Assembly: GCA_965211995.1 (NCBI GenBank)
Contig: OZ243040.1
Span: 434,001 to 498,000, forward strand
Direction of reading: 5' to 3'
Origin: CAYFZO01 sp965211995
GTDB taxonomy: Bacteria; Pseudomonadota; Gammaproteobacteria; Poriferisulfidales; Oxydemutatoraceae
DNA: 64,000 nucleotides
Shown here: positions 51,426 to 61,228 of the stretch, piece after piece
Layout of the letters: each line of letters opens with the position of its first letter
Numbering within the stretch: position 1 is the first letter of the stretch
Notes under the pieces: generated by a model
Seen by the model: the letters and a program-made list of their open reading frames with translations, nothing else
Database searches by the model: none
Told to the model about the DNA's origin: nothing
Program-made: the position numbers and the translations under genes

Positions 51426-52334
51426 ATGCTGAGTCTGCGATTGCCCGTGCGGGATGGGGCGTTTCCCGGTGCCGGGCTGCAAGCACTCAATGCGGTGGCC
51501 GGCCGGGCGGCCGCGGTCGTGTTGCTTCTTGTGTGCTTTTACTATGCGTCTTCGCTGTTTTGGCGCGTGTTCTACCCCGAAGGGTTCAGGCTGGTCGTGC
51601 CGGCGGTGAGCGGCAGCGCGGTGACCAAGGTTGCCGACGCCCGCGGCAGATGGGACTGGTTCGCCGACACCGCGACGGTGAAATCCAAGGCGGCGCCGCG
51701 GTCGCGTCTTAAGGCCAATTTGATCGGGGTGATCGCGCAGGGGGCGGAAACCGGCAAGGGGCTGGCGCTGATCAAATACAAAGGCAAGGAAGAGATCTAC
51801 CGCGTCGGCGATGAGGTCGCGCCCGCGATTGTCTTGAAGGAAGTTGCGGGCACTTACGTGACCTTGCAGCGCGACGACCAGACCGAAACGCTCGAAATTG
51901 AAAAGGCCGCGGGGTTGTTTGGCGGCGACAAGAAGCAGGTCCGGAAGAACGCTGCCAGATCTACGGCGGGCGCCGGGAAATCGTCCAACTTGCCCGCCGG
52001 TAAATTGCCGGGCGCGCCGCCGCCGGTCGCCGCCGCCAAGCAGTTCAAGAATCTCCTGCGCAAGGAGCCGTTGCAGTTGCTGAACCTGTTCAGTTTTGAG
52101 CAGGTGCGGAACGGCAATCAAACCGGGTTCAGTTTTTCGGCGAGGCGCGAGGACGGCCAGCAGATGCTCGATTCGCTGGGCTTGAAGAAAGGCGACGTGC
52201 TGGTTTCGGTGAACGGCACGCCCGCGTCCCAGATGCCCTCCAACCCGAAGTTATGGAAAGCGCTGCTGAAGGCCGATAAAATCAAGTTGAAAGTGCTGCG
52301 AGACGGCGGCGCAACTGAAATATCAATCAATTGA
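51426..52334 (+). CDS. gspC: type II secretion system inner-membrane protein GspC
   Basis: A 302-residue GspC. One N-terminal membrane helix (AAAVVLLLVCFYYASSLFW, about residues 29-47), then the homology region (LKANLIGVIAQGAETGKGLALIKYKGKEEIYRVGDEV, about 98-134) that contacts the secretin, a low-complexity linker, and a C-terminal PDZ domain (DSLGLKKGDVLVSVNGTPA, about 250-268). It links the inner-membrane platform to GspD. It overlaps gspD by four bases. Confidence 0.9.
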   Translation: MLSLRLPVRDGAFPGAGLQALNAVAGRAAAVVLLLVCFYYASSLFWRVFYPEGFRLVVPAVSGSAVTKVADARGRWDWFADTATVKSKAAPRSRLKANLIGVIAQGAETGKGLALIKYKGKEEIYRVGDEVAPAIVLKEVAGTYVTLQRDDQTETLEIEKAAGLFGGDKKQVRKNAARSTAGAGKSSNLPAGKLPGAPPPVAAAKQFKNLLRKEPLQLLNLFSFEQVRNGNQTGFSFSARREDGQQMLDSLGLKKGDVLVSVNGTPASQMPSNPKLWKALLKADKIKLKVLRDGGATEISIN

Positions 52335-54478
52335 CCTCCACCCGCACCCGCATGAAGCCCCGGACCGGACGCCGCCGCGCTGCAACCCGCCGCGCCGCGA
52401 TTTGCGCCGCCGCGGTCGTTGCGTTGTTCGCGGCGTTACTCGCAGCGGCGCCGCCGGCGGTTTCCGATCCGCTGCTGCTTAACTTCCGCAACGTCGAGAT
52501 CCGTCAGATCATCGAAAGCGTCGGCGAACTCACGGGCAAAAATTTTCTGGTTGACCCCCGCGTCAGGGGCAAGGTCACGATCCTCGCCAACGAGGAGGTG
52601 CCCGAGGAAGCGCTTTACGACGTGATGCTGTCGATCCTGAGGATGCACGGCTTTCGCGCGATCGAAGGTGAAAATCTCACGCGCATCCTGCCCGGCAACA
52701 TCGCCGCGCGCTTCAAGCCTGAGTTTATCGGCGACGACGAACCGGTCGGCGATTCCGAACGGCTGGTGACGAAGATCATCACCATCCGCTACCTCAACGC
52801 CGCGAGCATCGTGCCGATGATCAAGCCGCTGATGAGCGCCGCGGCGCAGGTGCTGGTGCACAAGGAGACCAATAAATTGCTGGTGACCGAGATCAACTCG
52901 AACCTCGAGCGCGTATCCACCGTCATCCGGAAGATCGACGTCGAGGACGTCGGGGACTTTGAAATCATCACCCTCGACTACGCCGACGCCAAGGACATCG
53001 TCGGCCTGGTGCAGCGCGCAAGCAACAAGAACCTGCGCCACCTCGCGCAGGTGATCGCCGACAAGCAGGGCAACCGCATCATCCTGACCGGCCCCCGCGA
53101 CGTGCGCCGCAGTTTGCGCGCGCTGATCGCCGAACTCGACAGCGAGACGAGCACCGACGCGTCGGGGCGCATCAAGGTGATCCGCCTGCACTACGCGCGC
53201 GCCGAGGACGTCGAAAAGATCGTCAAGGGGTTGCTGAGTTCGTCCGAGTTCATCAAGACCCTCGGCGGCGAGGGCGAGTATCCCGAGCAGAAGGCGGAAA
53301 AGGAAAAAGACAAGAAAAAAGACAAAAAGAAAGACAAGAAAAAAGAAGACAAGAAGGACGACAAGAAAAAAGCCGGCAGCGGCAAGCGCAACTACGTGAT
53401 CCAGGTGGACAAGGCGCTGAACGCACTGATCGTCGGCGGCCCGCCGAAAGTGATCGCGGCGGTCGAGCGCGTCGTGCGCGAGATTGACGTGCCGCGCCCG
53501 CAGGTGCTGATCGAGGCGATTTTCGCGGATGTGACCGAAGCCAAAGCACTTGACTTGGGAACTACATTGGGGGGCGGGAAAGAGGTGAGTGGCGGCAATC
53601 TTGCTGACCCGACAGATATCGTTAGGGGCATAGGGGCTGTGTTTGACGGGGTGGCGCCGACTGCCTCTTTCAATCTTGGCGGTCAGGCTTCCTTTGACGG
53701 CAATGTCATCAGATTCCTGATCCAGGCGCTGCGCACGGACACGGATTCACGCGTGCTGTCCACGCCGTCCATTCTGACCCTGAATAACGAAGAGGCGACG
53801 ATTGACGTTTCGGATGTAGTGTCCATACAGACAGGCACCGTCGCTGCCGGAGACTCGGTCAGAGACAACATCGAACGCCAGGAATTCGGCACTACGCTGA
53901 AAGTCCAGCCGCAGATCACCGAGGGCGATGCGGTGCGCCTGGATATTGAATACAAGACGGAAGATGTTCTGGATACCAGTTCCGCCGGGACCGGGGGAAC
54001 CAATACCCGGAGAGATCCGGACTCAAGAAAACGCGAGATCAAAACCACGGTGCTGGTCAACGACGGCGATATCCTGGTGCTCGGCGGCCTGTCGAACGAG
54101 TCGGCGACTGAGTCGGAAAGTCGCGTGCCGCTGCTGAGCAACATCCCTATCCTCGGTCACTTGTTCAGAACCCGCCGCAGCGGCCGCAACAAGACCACGC
54201 TGATGGTGTTCATCCGGCCGACCATTCTGCGCACCGCCGATGATGGCAGTGAAATGTCGCGCACCCGCTACGCCGCCCTGCGGCTTGAGCAACTGCTGGA
54301 CGCACAGCGCTCCGAGACCCTGATGCCCGGGGAAGACCGGATGGTGCTGCCGGAATCGCCGGCGGTCAAGGCCGACGATGGCCGCAAGGTCAAGCAGGTT
54401 AAAAAGGTCAAGAAAGTCAAGAAACGCAAGAAGAAGATCATCAAGCGCAAGAAGCGCGGCCGCGACGACAGCGGCTGA
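52331..54478 (+). CDS. gspD: type II secretion system secretin GspD
   Basis: A 715-residue outer-membrane channel. Signal sequence about 1-45 (AAVVALFAALLAAAPPAVS); N0 domain from LLLNFRNVEIRQIIE; N1-N3 domains to about 400; secretin domain about 430-640 ending VPLLSNIPILGHLF. Two unusual parts: a lysine-aspartate repeat (KDKKKDKKK…, residues about 318-342) inserted in the N3 region and a lysine-rich C-tail (KKVKKVKKRKKK). From about 53540 to 54030 codon use changes (AGA, AGG, ATA, more A/T third positions), suggesting a replaced segment in the pore-forming part. Confidence 0.92.
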   Translation: MTSTRTRMKPRTGRRRAATRRAAICAAAVVALFAALLAAAPPAVSDPLLLNFRNVEIRQIIESVGELTGKNFLVDPRVRGKVTILANEEVPEEALYDVMLSILRMHGFRAIEGENLTRILPGNIAARFKPEFIGDDEPVGDSERLVTKIITIRYLNAASIVPMIKPLMSAAAQVLVHKETNKLLVTEINSNLERVSTVIRKIDVEDVGDFEIITLDYADAKDIVGLVQRASNKNLRHLAQVIADKQGNRIILTGPRDVRRSLRALIAELDSETSTDASGRIKVIRLHYARAEDVEKIVKGLLSSSEFIKTLGGEGEYPEQKAEKEKDKKKDKKKDKKKEDKKDDKKKAGSGKRNYVIQVDKALNALIVGGPPKVIAAVERVVREIDVPRPQVLIEAIFADVTEAKALDLGTTLGGGKEVSGGNLADPTDIVRGIGAVFDGVAPTASFNLGGQASFDGNVIRFLIQALRTDTDSRVLSTPSILTLNNEEATIDVSDVVSIQTGTVAAGDSVRDNIERQEFGTTLKVQPQITEGDAVRLDIEYKTEDVLDTSSAGTGGTNTRRDPDSRKREIKTTVLVNDGDILVLGGLSNESATESESRVPLLSNIPILGHLFRTRRSGRNKTTLMVFIRPTILRTADDGSEMSRTRYAALRLEQLLDAQRSETLMPGEDRMVLPESPAVKADDGRKVKQVKKVKKVKKRKKKIIKRKKRGRDDSG

Positions 54479-54506
54479 GCCGCCGCCCCGTGACAGTACC
54501 CGGACC

Positions 54507-56291
54507 ATGTACGAAAAGCACTTCAATTTTTCCGACAACCCGTTCACGATCGCGCCGAACCCGCGCTATCTCTATCTCACCGACCGCCACCGCGAAGCGC
54601 TCGCGCACCTGACCTACGGCCTGCGGGAAAACGGCGGGTTTGTTCTGCTGACCGGCGAAGTCGGCACCGGCAAAACCACGGTGTGCCGGTGTCTGCTCGA
54701 GCGCGTGCCCGACAACGTCCATCTTGCACTGGTGCTGACGCCGACGCTCGGCGGCAATGAACTGCTCGAGGCGATCTGCGACGAGTTCGGCATCGCGCAC
54801 GGCGCGGCCGCGACCGGCAAAACGCTGACCGACGCGCTGAACCGCTATCTGCTCGAGATCCACGCACGGGGGCGGCGCGCGGTTGTGGTCATAGACGAAG
54901 CGCAGAACCTCGACGTCGCGGTATTGGAACAACTGCGCCTGCTGACCAACCTCGAGACCAACGAGCAGAAACTCTTGCAGATCATCCTGATCGGCCAGCC
55001 CGAATTCCTGGCCAAATTGGAGCAGCCCGAACTGCGTCAGTTGTCGCAAAGGATCGTTGCGCGCTTTCATTTGACGCCGCTCAGAACCGGCGAGGTGCGC
55101 GCCTATATCAACCATCGCCTCAAGATCGCGGGCGGCAGCTCCTCGATCTTTCCGCCGGCGGTCGCGTTGCGCGTCGCGCAGCTGAGCAAGGGCGTGCCGC
55201 GCCTGATCAACCTGCTGTGCGACCGCGCGCTGCTCGGCTGCTACGTGCAGGAAAAGCACGTGGTGGATCTGCAAACGCTCGAGCAGGCCGCACGCGAAGT
55301 GCTCGGTGACCGCAAGTTTCTGCGCAGGCAGGCGGCGCGCGCGTCAAGCCTCGGGCGCTTCCGCCCGAACTGGCGTCCGGCGCCGGTCGCCGCGACCGCC
55401 GCCGCCGTTCTCGCCGCCGCCTATCTTTTGTTGACGCCCGCGCAATTCGGGGCGCTTGGGCTGTTTGAGAGGGATCAACTGATGCAGCGCCCGCCGCTGC
55501 TCGAATGGTTTAAGCGCACCGAGGTCGCCGAAGTCCCGCCCCTGCCGGACGCGGTGCCCGCCGCCGAGGTTGCCGCCGCCGCAACCGCCGTCGCGGAGCC
55601 CGCGCCCGGGGCGGCCCCGGCGTCCGGTGCCGCGCACGCATTGCCGCCGTTGGATTGGGAGGCGTTTGCGCAGGCCGAGCACGGCGAGACCGCGGCGTAT
55701 GTGGCGCTGTTCCGGCGCTGGGGCGTGCGGTATTCGCCCGGCGCCGCGCAAACGCCGTGCGGTTTCGCGTCCCGCAATCAATTCGATTGCTGGCACAAGC
55801 GCGGCGGTTTCCGCGATTTGCAGCATCTCAATCGTCCGGCGCTGCTGAAGATGGCATCGGACGCAGGCGGTCTGTTTTACGCCGCGCTGCTTGAGATCAA
55901 CGGCGACCGCGTGCGTCTCGGACTCGGCGAACGCGAGATGGAGGTGTCGCGCGGCGAACTCGAGCGGCGCTGGACCGAGGAGTTCACGCTGCTGTGGCGG
56001 CGTCCATCGGGCTTCGTGCGCACGCTGCGCCCCGGCGACAAAAGCGATTTTGTCGCGTGGGTCAGCGACAAGGTGTCGCGGCTCGAAGGCCGCAAGGTCG
56101 CGCACGGCGGCCCGCAAGTCTATGACTTTGCGTTGTCGAACCGCGTGCGCAGTTTGCAGCGCCGCTGCGGCTTGCGCGTTGACGGGCTGGTCGGGCGCGA
56201 GACGATCATTATGATCAACGCCCTGACCGCGCGCGTGCCGGTATTGTCAAACAACTCGAACCGCCGGTGTACTCGGCGGCTGAACGTGTAG
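54507..56291 (+). CDS. exeA: ExeA-type AAA ATPase of type II secretion
   Basis: A 594-residue protein starting MYEKHFNFSDNPFTIAPNPRYLYLT, the normal ExeA/GspA N-terminus, with Walker A LLTGEVGTGKTT (about residue 46) and Walker B AVVVIDEAQNL (about 124). A membrane helix (AATAAAVLAAAYLLL, about 295) leads to a periplasmic part that ends in a peptidoglycan-binding domain (RVRSLQRRCGLRVDGLVGRETI). With GspB it helps place the secretin through the peptidoglycan. Here exeA and gspB lie within the gsp operon rather than separately. Confidence 0.88.
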   Translation: MYEKHFNFSDNPFTIAPNPRYLYLTDRHREALAHLTYGLRENGGFVLLTGEVGTGKTTVCRCLLERVPDNVHLALVLTPTLGGNELLEAICDEFGIAHGAAATGKTLTDALNRYLLEIHARGRRAVVVIDEAQNLDVAVLEQLRLLTNLETNEQKLLQIILIGQPEFLAKLEQPELRQLSQRIVARFHLTPLRTGEVRAYINHRLKIAGGSSSIFPPAVALRVAQLSKGVPRLINLLCDRALLGCYVQEKHVVDLQTLEQAAREVLGDRKFLRRQAARASSLGRFRPNWRPAPVAATAAAVLAAAYLLLTPAQFGALGLFERDQLMQRPPLLEWFKRTEVAEVPPLPDAVPAAEVAAAATAVAEPAPGAAPASGAAHALPPLDWEAFAQAEHGETAAYVALFRRWGVRYSPGAAQTPCGFASRNQFDCWHKRGGFRDLQHLNRPALLKMASDAGGLFYAALLEINGDRVRLGLGEREMEVSRGELERRWTEEFTLLWRRPSGFVRTLRPGDKSDFVAWVSDKVSRLEGRKVAHGGPQVYDFALSNRVRSLQRRCGLRVDGLVGRETIIMINALTARVPVLSNNSNRRCTRRLNV

Positions 56292-56293
56292 CC

Positions 56294-57085
56294 GTGTCTT
56301 ATATCCTCTCAGCGCTGAAAAAGGCGGAACAGGAACGTTGCAGCGGCGCTGCGCCCGACGTGCTGACGTCACAGGCCGTCGCAGCGCCGGCGCGCCCGGG
56401 CGGGGGACGCAAGCCGTATTTCATCGCCGCGGCGGCGGTGCTCGGCCTGTGGCTGGTCATCAGCGTGTTGAATTCCGGCGTTGACACCGGCGCCGTTGAC
56501 GTGAGCGACGCCGGCTTCCGGTCCGAAGTGCGGCACAAGGCGGCAGGGCAGACGGCTGAAGATCGTCCCCTCCTTGAAGGGGAACCGGCCGGGCGCAGCC
56601 CGGAAAGACGAAGCGGGCGGGCACCGGAGAATGACGGGCCAACGCCGCACTTCGGGCTTGAATCCGGCCGCGCCGCCGCCGCGCAGGCGCCCGCTGTTGT
56701 GACCGAGCCGGCCGCCGCGCCGCCGCGCACGCCGCACGCCGGTTTCGCCGGCGATGATCTTCGTTTCGTCGCGCCGGACACCGCCCGTGCCGATCACCGC
56801 GCCGGCGGCGGGTCTGTCGAGCAATGGGCACCGGCGCGCAACGTCCTCGACGTTGCCGAGTTGCCGCCGTCGCTGCGCAAGAGTCTGCCGCGCCTGGAAC
56901 TGACCGGGCATTTGTATTCGCTCGCGCACCCGCACGCGCGCAAGGTGATCCTGAACGGCATCGCGCTCAAGGAAAGGCAATACCTGGACGATGACCTGAG
57001 GGTCAGCGAAATCACGCCCGACGGCGTGATCCTCGATTTTCACGGGCGTTTGTTCCGTCTCGACGCCGACCAGATGTTTCGTTGA
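56294..57085 (+). CDS. gspB: type II secretion assembly protein GspB (ExeB)
   Basis: A 263-residue protein from a GTG start immediately after exeA (two bases apart). SYILSALKKAEQER is the standard GspB start, followed by a membrane helix (FIAAAAVLGLWLVISVL, about residue 39), a long Pro/Ala-rich periplasmic linker and a C-terminal domain (LRKSLPRLELTGHLYS…NGIALKERQYLDDDLRVSEI). It partners ExeA. The linker is low-complexity and likely variable. Confidence 0.85.
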   Translation: MSYILSALKKAEQERCSGAAPDVLTSQAVAAPARPGGGRKPYFIAAAAVLGLWLVISVLNSGVDTGAVDVSDAGFRSEVRHKAAGQTAEDRPLLEGEPAGRSPERRSGRAPENDGPTPHFGLESGRAAAAQAPAVVTEPAAAPPRTPHAGFAGDDLRFVAPDTARADHRAGGGSVEQWAPARNVLDVAELPPSLRKSLPRLELTGHLYSLAHPHARKVILNGIALKERQYLDDDLRVSEITPDGVILDFHGRLFRLDADQMFR

Positions 57086-57094
57086 GGGGCAGTG

Positions 57095-58576
57095 ATGGCC
57101 GGAGGTCGTTTTCCATTCAGTTTCGCCGAAAAGCAAGGCGTGTTCATGGACCAGTCGCCCGAGGGCGGCGAGGTGCTGTGCTGCCGCCCCGACACGCCGG
57201 TCGCCGCGCTGCAGGAAGTCCGGCGCTGGCGCGGGTGCGAGTTGCCGGTGACGCTGCTCACCCCCGAATTGTTCGACAAAACCCTGCAGCAGGTGTACGC
57301 CGACCAGCCGGGCGACAGTTTGTCCGAGATGGAAGGCATGGAAGGCATGATGGGGCTCGACGAGGTCGCCGCGGCGCTGCAACAGCCCGAAGACCTGCTC
57401 AAGAGCGAAGACGATGCGCCGGTGATCCGCATGCTCAACGCGATCTTCTTTGAAGCGATCAAGCAGAAGGCGTCCGACATTCACATCGAACCGTACGAGC
57501 GCAAATTGCACGTGCGCTTTCGTCTCGACGGCGTACTCAAAAGCGTGCTCACGCCGCCGGCGCAGATCGCGCCGCTGCTGGTTTCGCGCGTTAAGGTGCT
57601 GGCGCGCCTCGACATCGCCGAGAAGCGCGTGCCGCAGGACGGGCGCATTTCGCTGCTGCTCGGCGGGCGCGCGGTGGACTTGCGCGTCTCGACCTTGCCT
57701 TCGAGTTACGGCGAGCGCGCGGTGCTGCGTATTCTCGACAAGGGCATGGAGCAGCCGAGTCTCGACGGCCTCGGCATGAGCGAAGAGACACAGCGGCGCT
57801 TCAGGCAGATGGCGCATCGCCCGCACGGGATCGTGCTGGTCACCGGTCCGACCGGCAGCGGCAAGAGCACCACGCTGTACGCCGCGCTCGGCGGGATCGA
57901 CCGGAGTCAACGCAACATCATGACCATCGAGGACCCGATCGAGTACAACATAGAAGGCATCAGCCAGACCCAGGTCAACATCAAGGCGGGGATGACTTTC
58001 GTGCGCGGCCTGCGCGCGATCCTGCGCCAGGATCCCGACGTTGTGTTGATCGGCGAGATCCGCGACAAGGAAACCGCCGATATCGCGGTGCAGGCGAGCC
58101 TGACCGGCCACCTCGTGCTGTCCACTTTGCACACGAACACCGCGATCGGCGCGGTGACGCGCCTGGGCGACATGGGGGTCGAGCCGTTTCTGCTGACTTC
58201 GACCCTGCAGGGCGTGCTCGCGCAACGGCTGGTGCGGCGCCTGTGTTCGGGCTGCCGCGAGTCTTACGAGGCCGATCCCGAGCAACTCAAGCACTGGGCG
58301 ATAGACCCGGATCGTTTCGGCAAAGACCACAAGATCTACCGCGCGAAAGGCTGCGACGACTGCCATAACACCGGCTACGTCGGCCGCTTCGGCCTGTTCG
58401 ACCTGATTTCGATGGACGACCGCCTGCGCCAGATGATCCACGACAACGCGAGCGAGATAGAAATGGAGAAATACCTCCGCCAATACAGCCAAAGCCTGCG
58501 CGACGTCGGCCTGGATTGCGTTCTCGCGGGCGAGACTTCGCTCGAAGAAGTGCTCGCGGTGACGCTCGACTTCTGA
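57095..58576 (+). CDS. gspE: type II secretion ATPase GspE
   Basis: A 493-residue hexameric ATPase driving pseudopilus assembly. Walker A GPTGSGKST (about residue 251), the Asp box ITIEDPIEY-type (here MTIEDPIEYNIEG, about 279), Walker B DVVLIGEIRD (about 314), the His box TGHLVLSTLHTN (about 335) and the zinc module CSGC…CDDC (about 386-428) are all present. The start may be GTG 57092 or ATG 57095. It ends 93 bases before the double glycosyltransferase that separates it from gspF. Confidence 0.93.
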   Translation: MAGGRFPFSFAEKQGVFMDQSPEGGEVLCCRPDTPVAALQEVRRWRGCELPVTLLTPELFDKTLQQVYADQPGDSLSEMEGMEGMMGLDEVAAALQQPEDLLKSEDDAPVIRMLNAIFFEAIKQKASDIHIEPYERKLHVRFRLDGVLKSVLTPPAQIAPLLVSRVKVLARLDIAEKRVPQDGRISLLLGGRAVDLRVSTLPSSYGERAVLRILDKGMEQPSLDGLGMSEETQRRFRQMAHRPHGIVLVTGPTGSGKSTTLYAALGGIDRSQRNIMTIEDPIEYNIEGISQTQVNIKAGMTFVRGLRAILRQDPDVVLIGEIRDKETADIAVQASLTGHLVLSTLHTNTAIGAVTRLGDMGVEPFLLTSTLQGVLAQRLVRRLCSGCRESYEADPEQLKHWAIDPDRFGKDHKIYRAKGCDDCHNTGYVGRFGLFDLISMDDRLRQMIHDNASEIEMEKYLRQYSQSLRDVGLDCVLAGETSLEEVLAVTLDF

Positions 58577-58636
58577 TTCTTTCTGTTCAGGACGCGCGGG
58601 TCAGCGGCCGTGGCAAGGAGCGGCGTGACCGGCTAA

Positions 58637-61228
58637 AGAGATTCTCCCGCGCACCGGCGCAAAAGCGATATGAATTTACCTGATACAAAGGCATTGTGGA
58701 AAGCCGCCAAATACCGGGTGGCGCGATTTATTGAGAGAGGGATGGCCGTCAAACGCCGGGCGGCCGGTTTTCTTGAAGACAAGAAAATACAACATCTGGA
58801 GTTTCCCCGCGCCGCGGCTTATATGGAAACAATGGGCTTTGTCAAACCGTGGAAGACTTTAGATAATATCTTGTCCTATGAGGAAGGTTATTTACAGGCG
58901 GTGGAGCGGATGATCGTCGGCAAATTGCACTTCCTTCAGTATGAGTCTTCTCAAGAAGAAAACGCCGGATATCTCCTGGTCACGGGAATTGGGCCCTGGA
59001 TGGGGTTTGGCGCTTATATGCGCTTTATAGAACAGACTCTCACGCTCGGATATTTGTACAACCGGACGGTCATCTATGATGATCGGAAGTTATCCTACGA
59101 TTTTCCTTATGCACCGGTGACAAATCTTTCAATCAACGACGTGGATGGAATTCTTTCCGGGAGCCCCTGTTTCAACTATCTTCCGCAACGGGAAAAGGTC
59201 GCCTGTTGGAATTATACGTCAAGATTTAATCACCACTGTCGAATGTGGCAGATGCAGCACAGGAGAAGGATTGGCTTTTTCGATGTTTTAGAGAACCTGC
59301 CTGCAAAGCCTCTGTATGGTTTGGGGCTGGTCATGGAAAAATTCCTGAAGTTAAAGGCAGAATACAGCGCCCATATCGAGGAGCGCAGGCGTGCGCTGGG
59401 AGGAGGTGGCCCCAGGATCGGGGTTCATATACGGCAGGGTGAGGTCATGTTTAATCCTGATCTGCGTTGCCGCCGTTTTGCCGCCGACAGTTATATCCGG
59501 GTGGTTGAGCAGGTGGTGGCGGCCACCGGCGTCAAGACGGTGTTCGTCGCGACCGACTCGGAGGCCGCGCTGCGCCAACTTCCCAAGGACTCGGGGCTTG
59601 ATTTTATTTATGACGATGAGGAGCGGCGGTATGACAACCGCATTGCAAAGATGCTGCATAAAGAGCCGTCGCTGAGAAAGCAGGAAACCCTGACGGCGAT
59701 CAAGAACATTTATCTGCTGGCCGATTGCGACTACCTCGTTTACAGCGACAGTGCGCTCGCCCGGTGTGCCTTGGGGCTTTCCTATTACCGCAACAAGCGG
59801 CTTAACGCGGTCATGCTGGAGCAGCCCGGCCCGCCTGAGAGCGCCCGTGCGAAGCCCGCGTGTCTCAATGGGGTGAGTTTGGAAAACCCCGCGGATGGCC
59901 GCCTGGTCGTCAGAATAATTCGTCGCGAAGAAAGGGATTCTCCCGCGCGCCGGCGCAAAAGCGATATGAATTTACCCGCTACCAAGGCATCGTGGAAAGC
60001 CGCCCAATACCGGGTGGCGCGATTTATCGAGAGAGGGATGGCCGTCAAACGCCGGACGGTCGGTTTTCTTGAAGACAAGAAAATACAACATCTGGAATTT
60101 CCCCGCGCTGCGGCTTATATGGAAACAATGGGCTTTGTCAAACCGTGGAAGACTTTAGATAATATCTTGTCTTATGAGGAAGGTTGTTTACAGGAGATAG
60201 AGCGGATGGTCGTCGGCAAATTGCACTTCCTTCAGTATGAGTTTTCTCAAAAAGAAAACGCCAAGTATCTCCTGGTCACGGGAATTAACCCCGGGCTGGG
60301 GTTTGGCGCTTATATGCACATCATAGAACGTACTCTCACGCTCGGATATTTGTACAACCGGACGGTCATCTATGATGATTGGAGGTTATCCTACGATTTT
60401 CCTTATGAGCCGGTGACAAATCTTTCAATCAACGACGTGGATGGAATCCTTTCCGGGAGCCCCTGTTTCAACTATCTTCCGCAATGTGAAAAGGCCGTCT
60501 GTTGGAGTTATACGTCAAGATTTAATCGCCACTGTCGAATGTGGCAGACACAGCACAAGAGAAGGATTGGCTTTTGCGATGTTTTAGAGAACCTGCCCGA
60601 AAATCATCTGTATGATTTGGGGCTGGTCATGGGAAAGTTCCTGAAGTTAAAAGAAGAATACAGCATCCATATCGAGGAGCGCAGGCGTGCGCTGGGAGGG
60701 GAAAGCCCCAGGATCGGGGTTCATATACGGCAGGGTGAGCTGAGGTTTAAATCTGATCCACGAGATGGGCAACACCGCTGTTTTGCCGCCGACAGTTATA
60801 TCCGGGTGGTCGAGCAGGTGGCGGCGGCCACCGGCGTCAAGACGGTGTTCGTCGCGACCGACTCGGAGGCCGCGCTGCGCCAACTCCCCAAGGACTCGGG
60901 GCTTGATTTTATTTATGACGATGAGGAGCGGCGGTATGACAACCACCTTGCAGGGATGCTGGATAAAGAGCCGTCGCTGAGAAAACAGGAAACCCTGACG
61001 GCGATCAGGAACATTTATCTGCTGGCCGATTGCGACTACCTCGTTTACAGCAACAGCGCGCTTACCCGGTGTGCCCTGGGGCTTTCCTATTACCGCAACA
61101 AGCGGCTTAACGCGGTCATGCTGGAGCAGCCCGGCCCGCCGGAGAGCGCCCGCGCGAAGCCCGCGTGTCTCAATGGGGTGAGTTTGGAAAACCCCGCGGA
61201 TTGCCGCCTGACCGCCAGAATAGTCCGT
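58637..61228 (+). repeat. 1296-bp tandem duplication of a complete gene with its leader
   Basis: The gene and about 33 bases of its leader (GATTCTCCCGCGCACCGGCG, from 58640) recur 1296 bases on (GATTCTCCCGCGCGCCGGCG, from 59936). The period is a multiple of three, and the join replaces the stop codon of the first copy, giving one long ORF. Differences between the copies are spread through the unit, so it is not an exact recent copy. Confidence 0.92.

Noticed and set aside
56369..58492. Minus-strand ORF of 707 codons opposite gspB and gspE
   Set aside because: Antisense to genes with full GspE motifs; no family character of its own.
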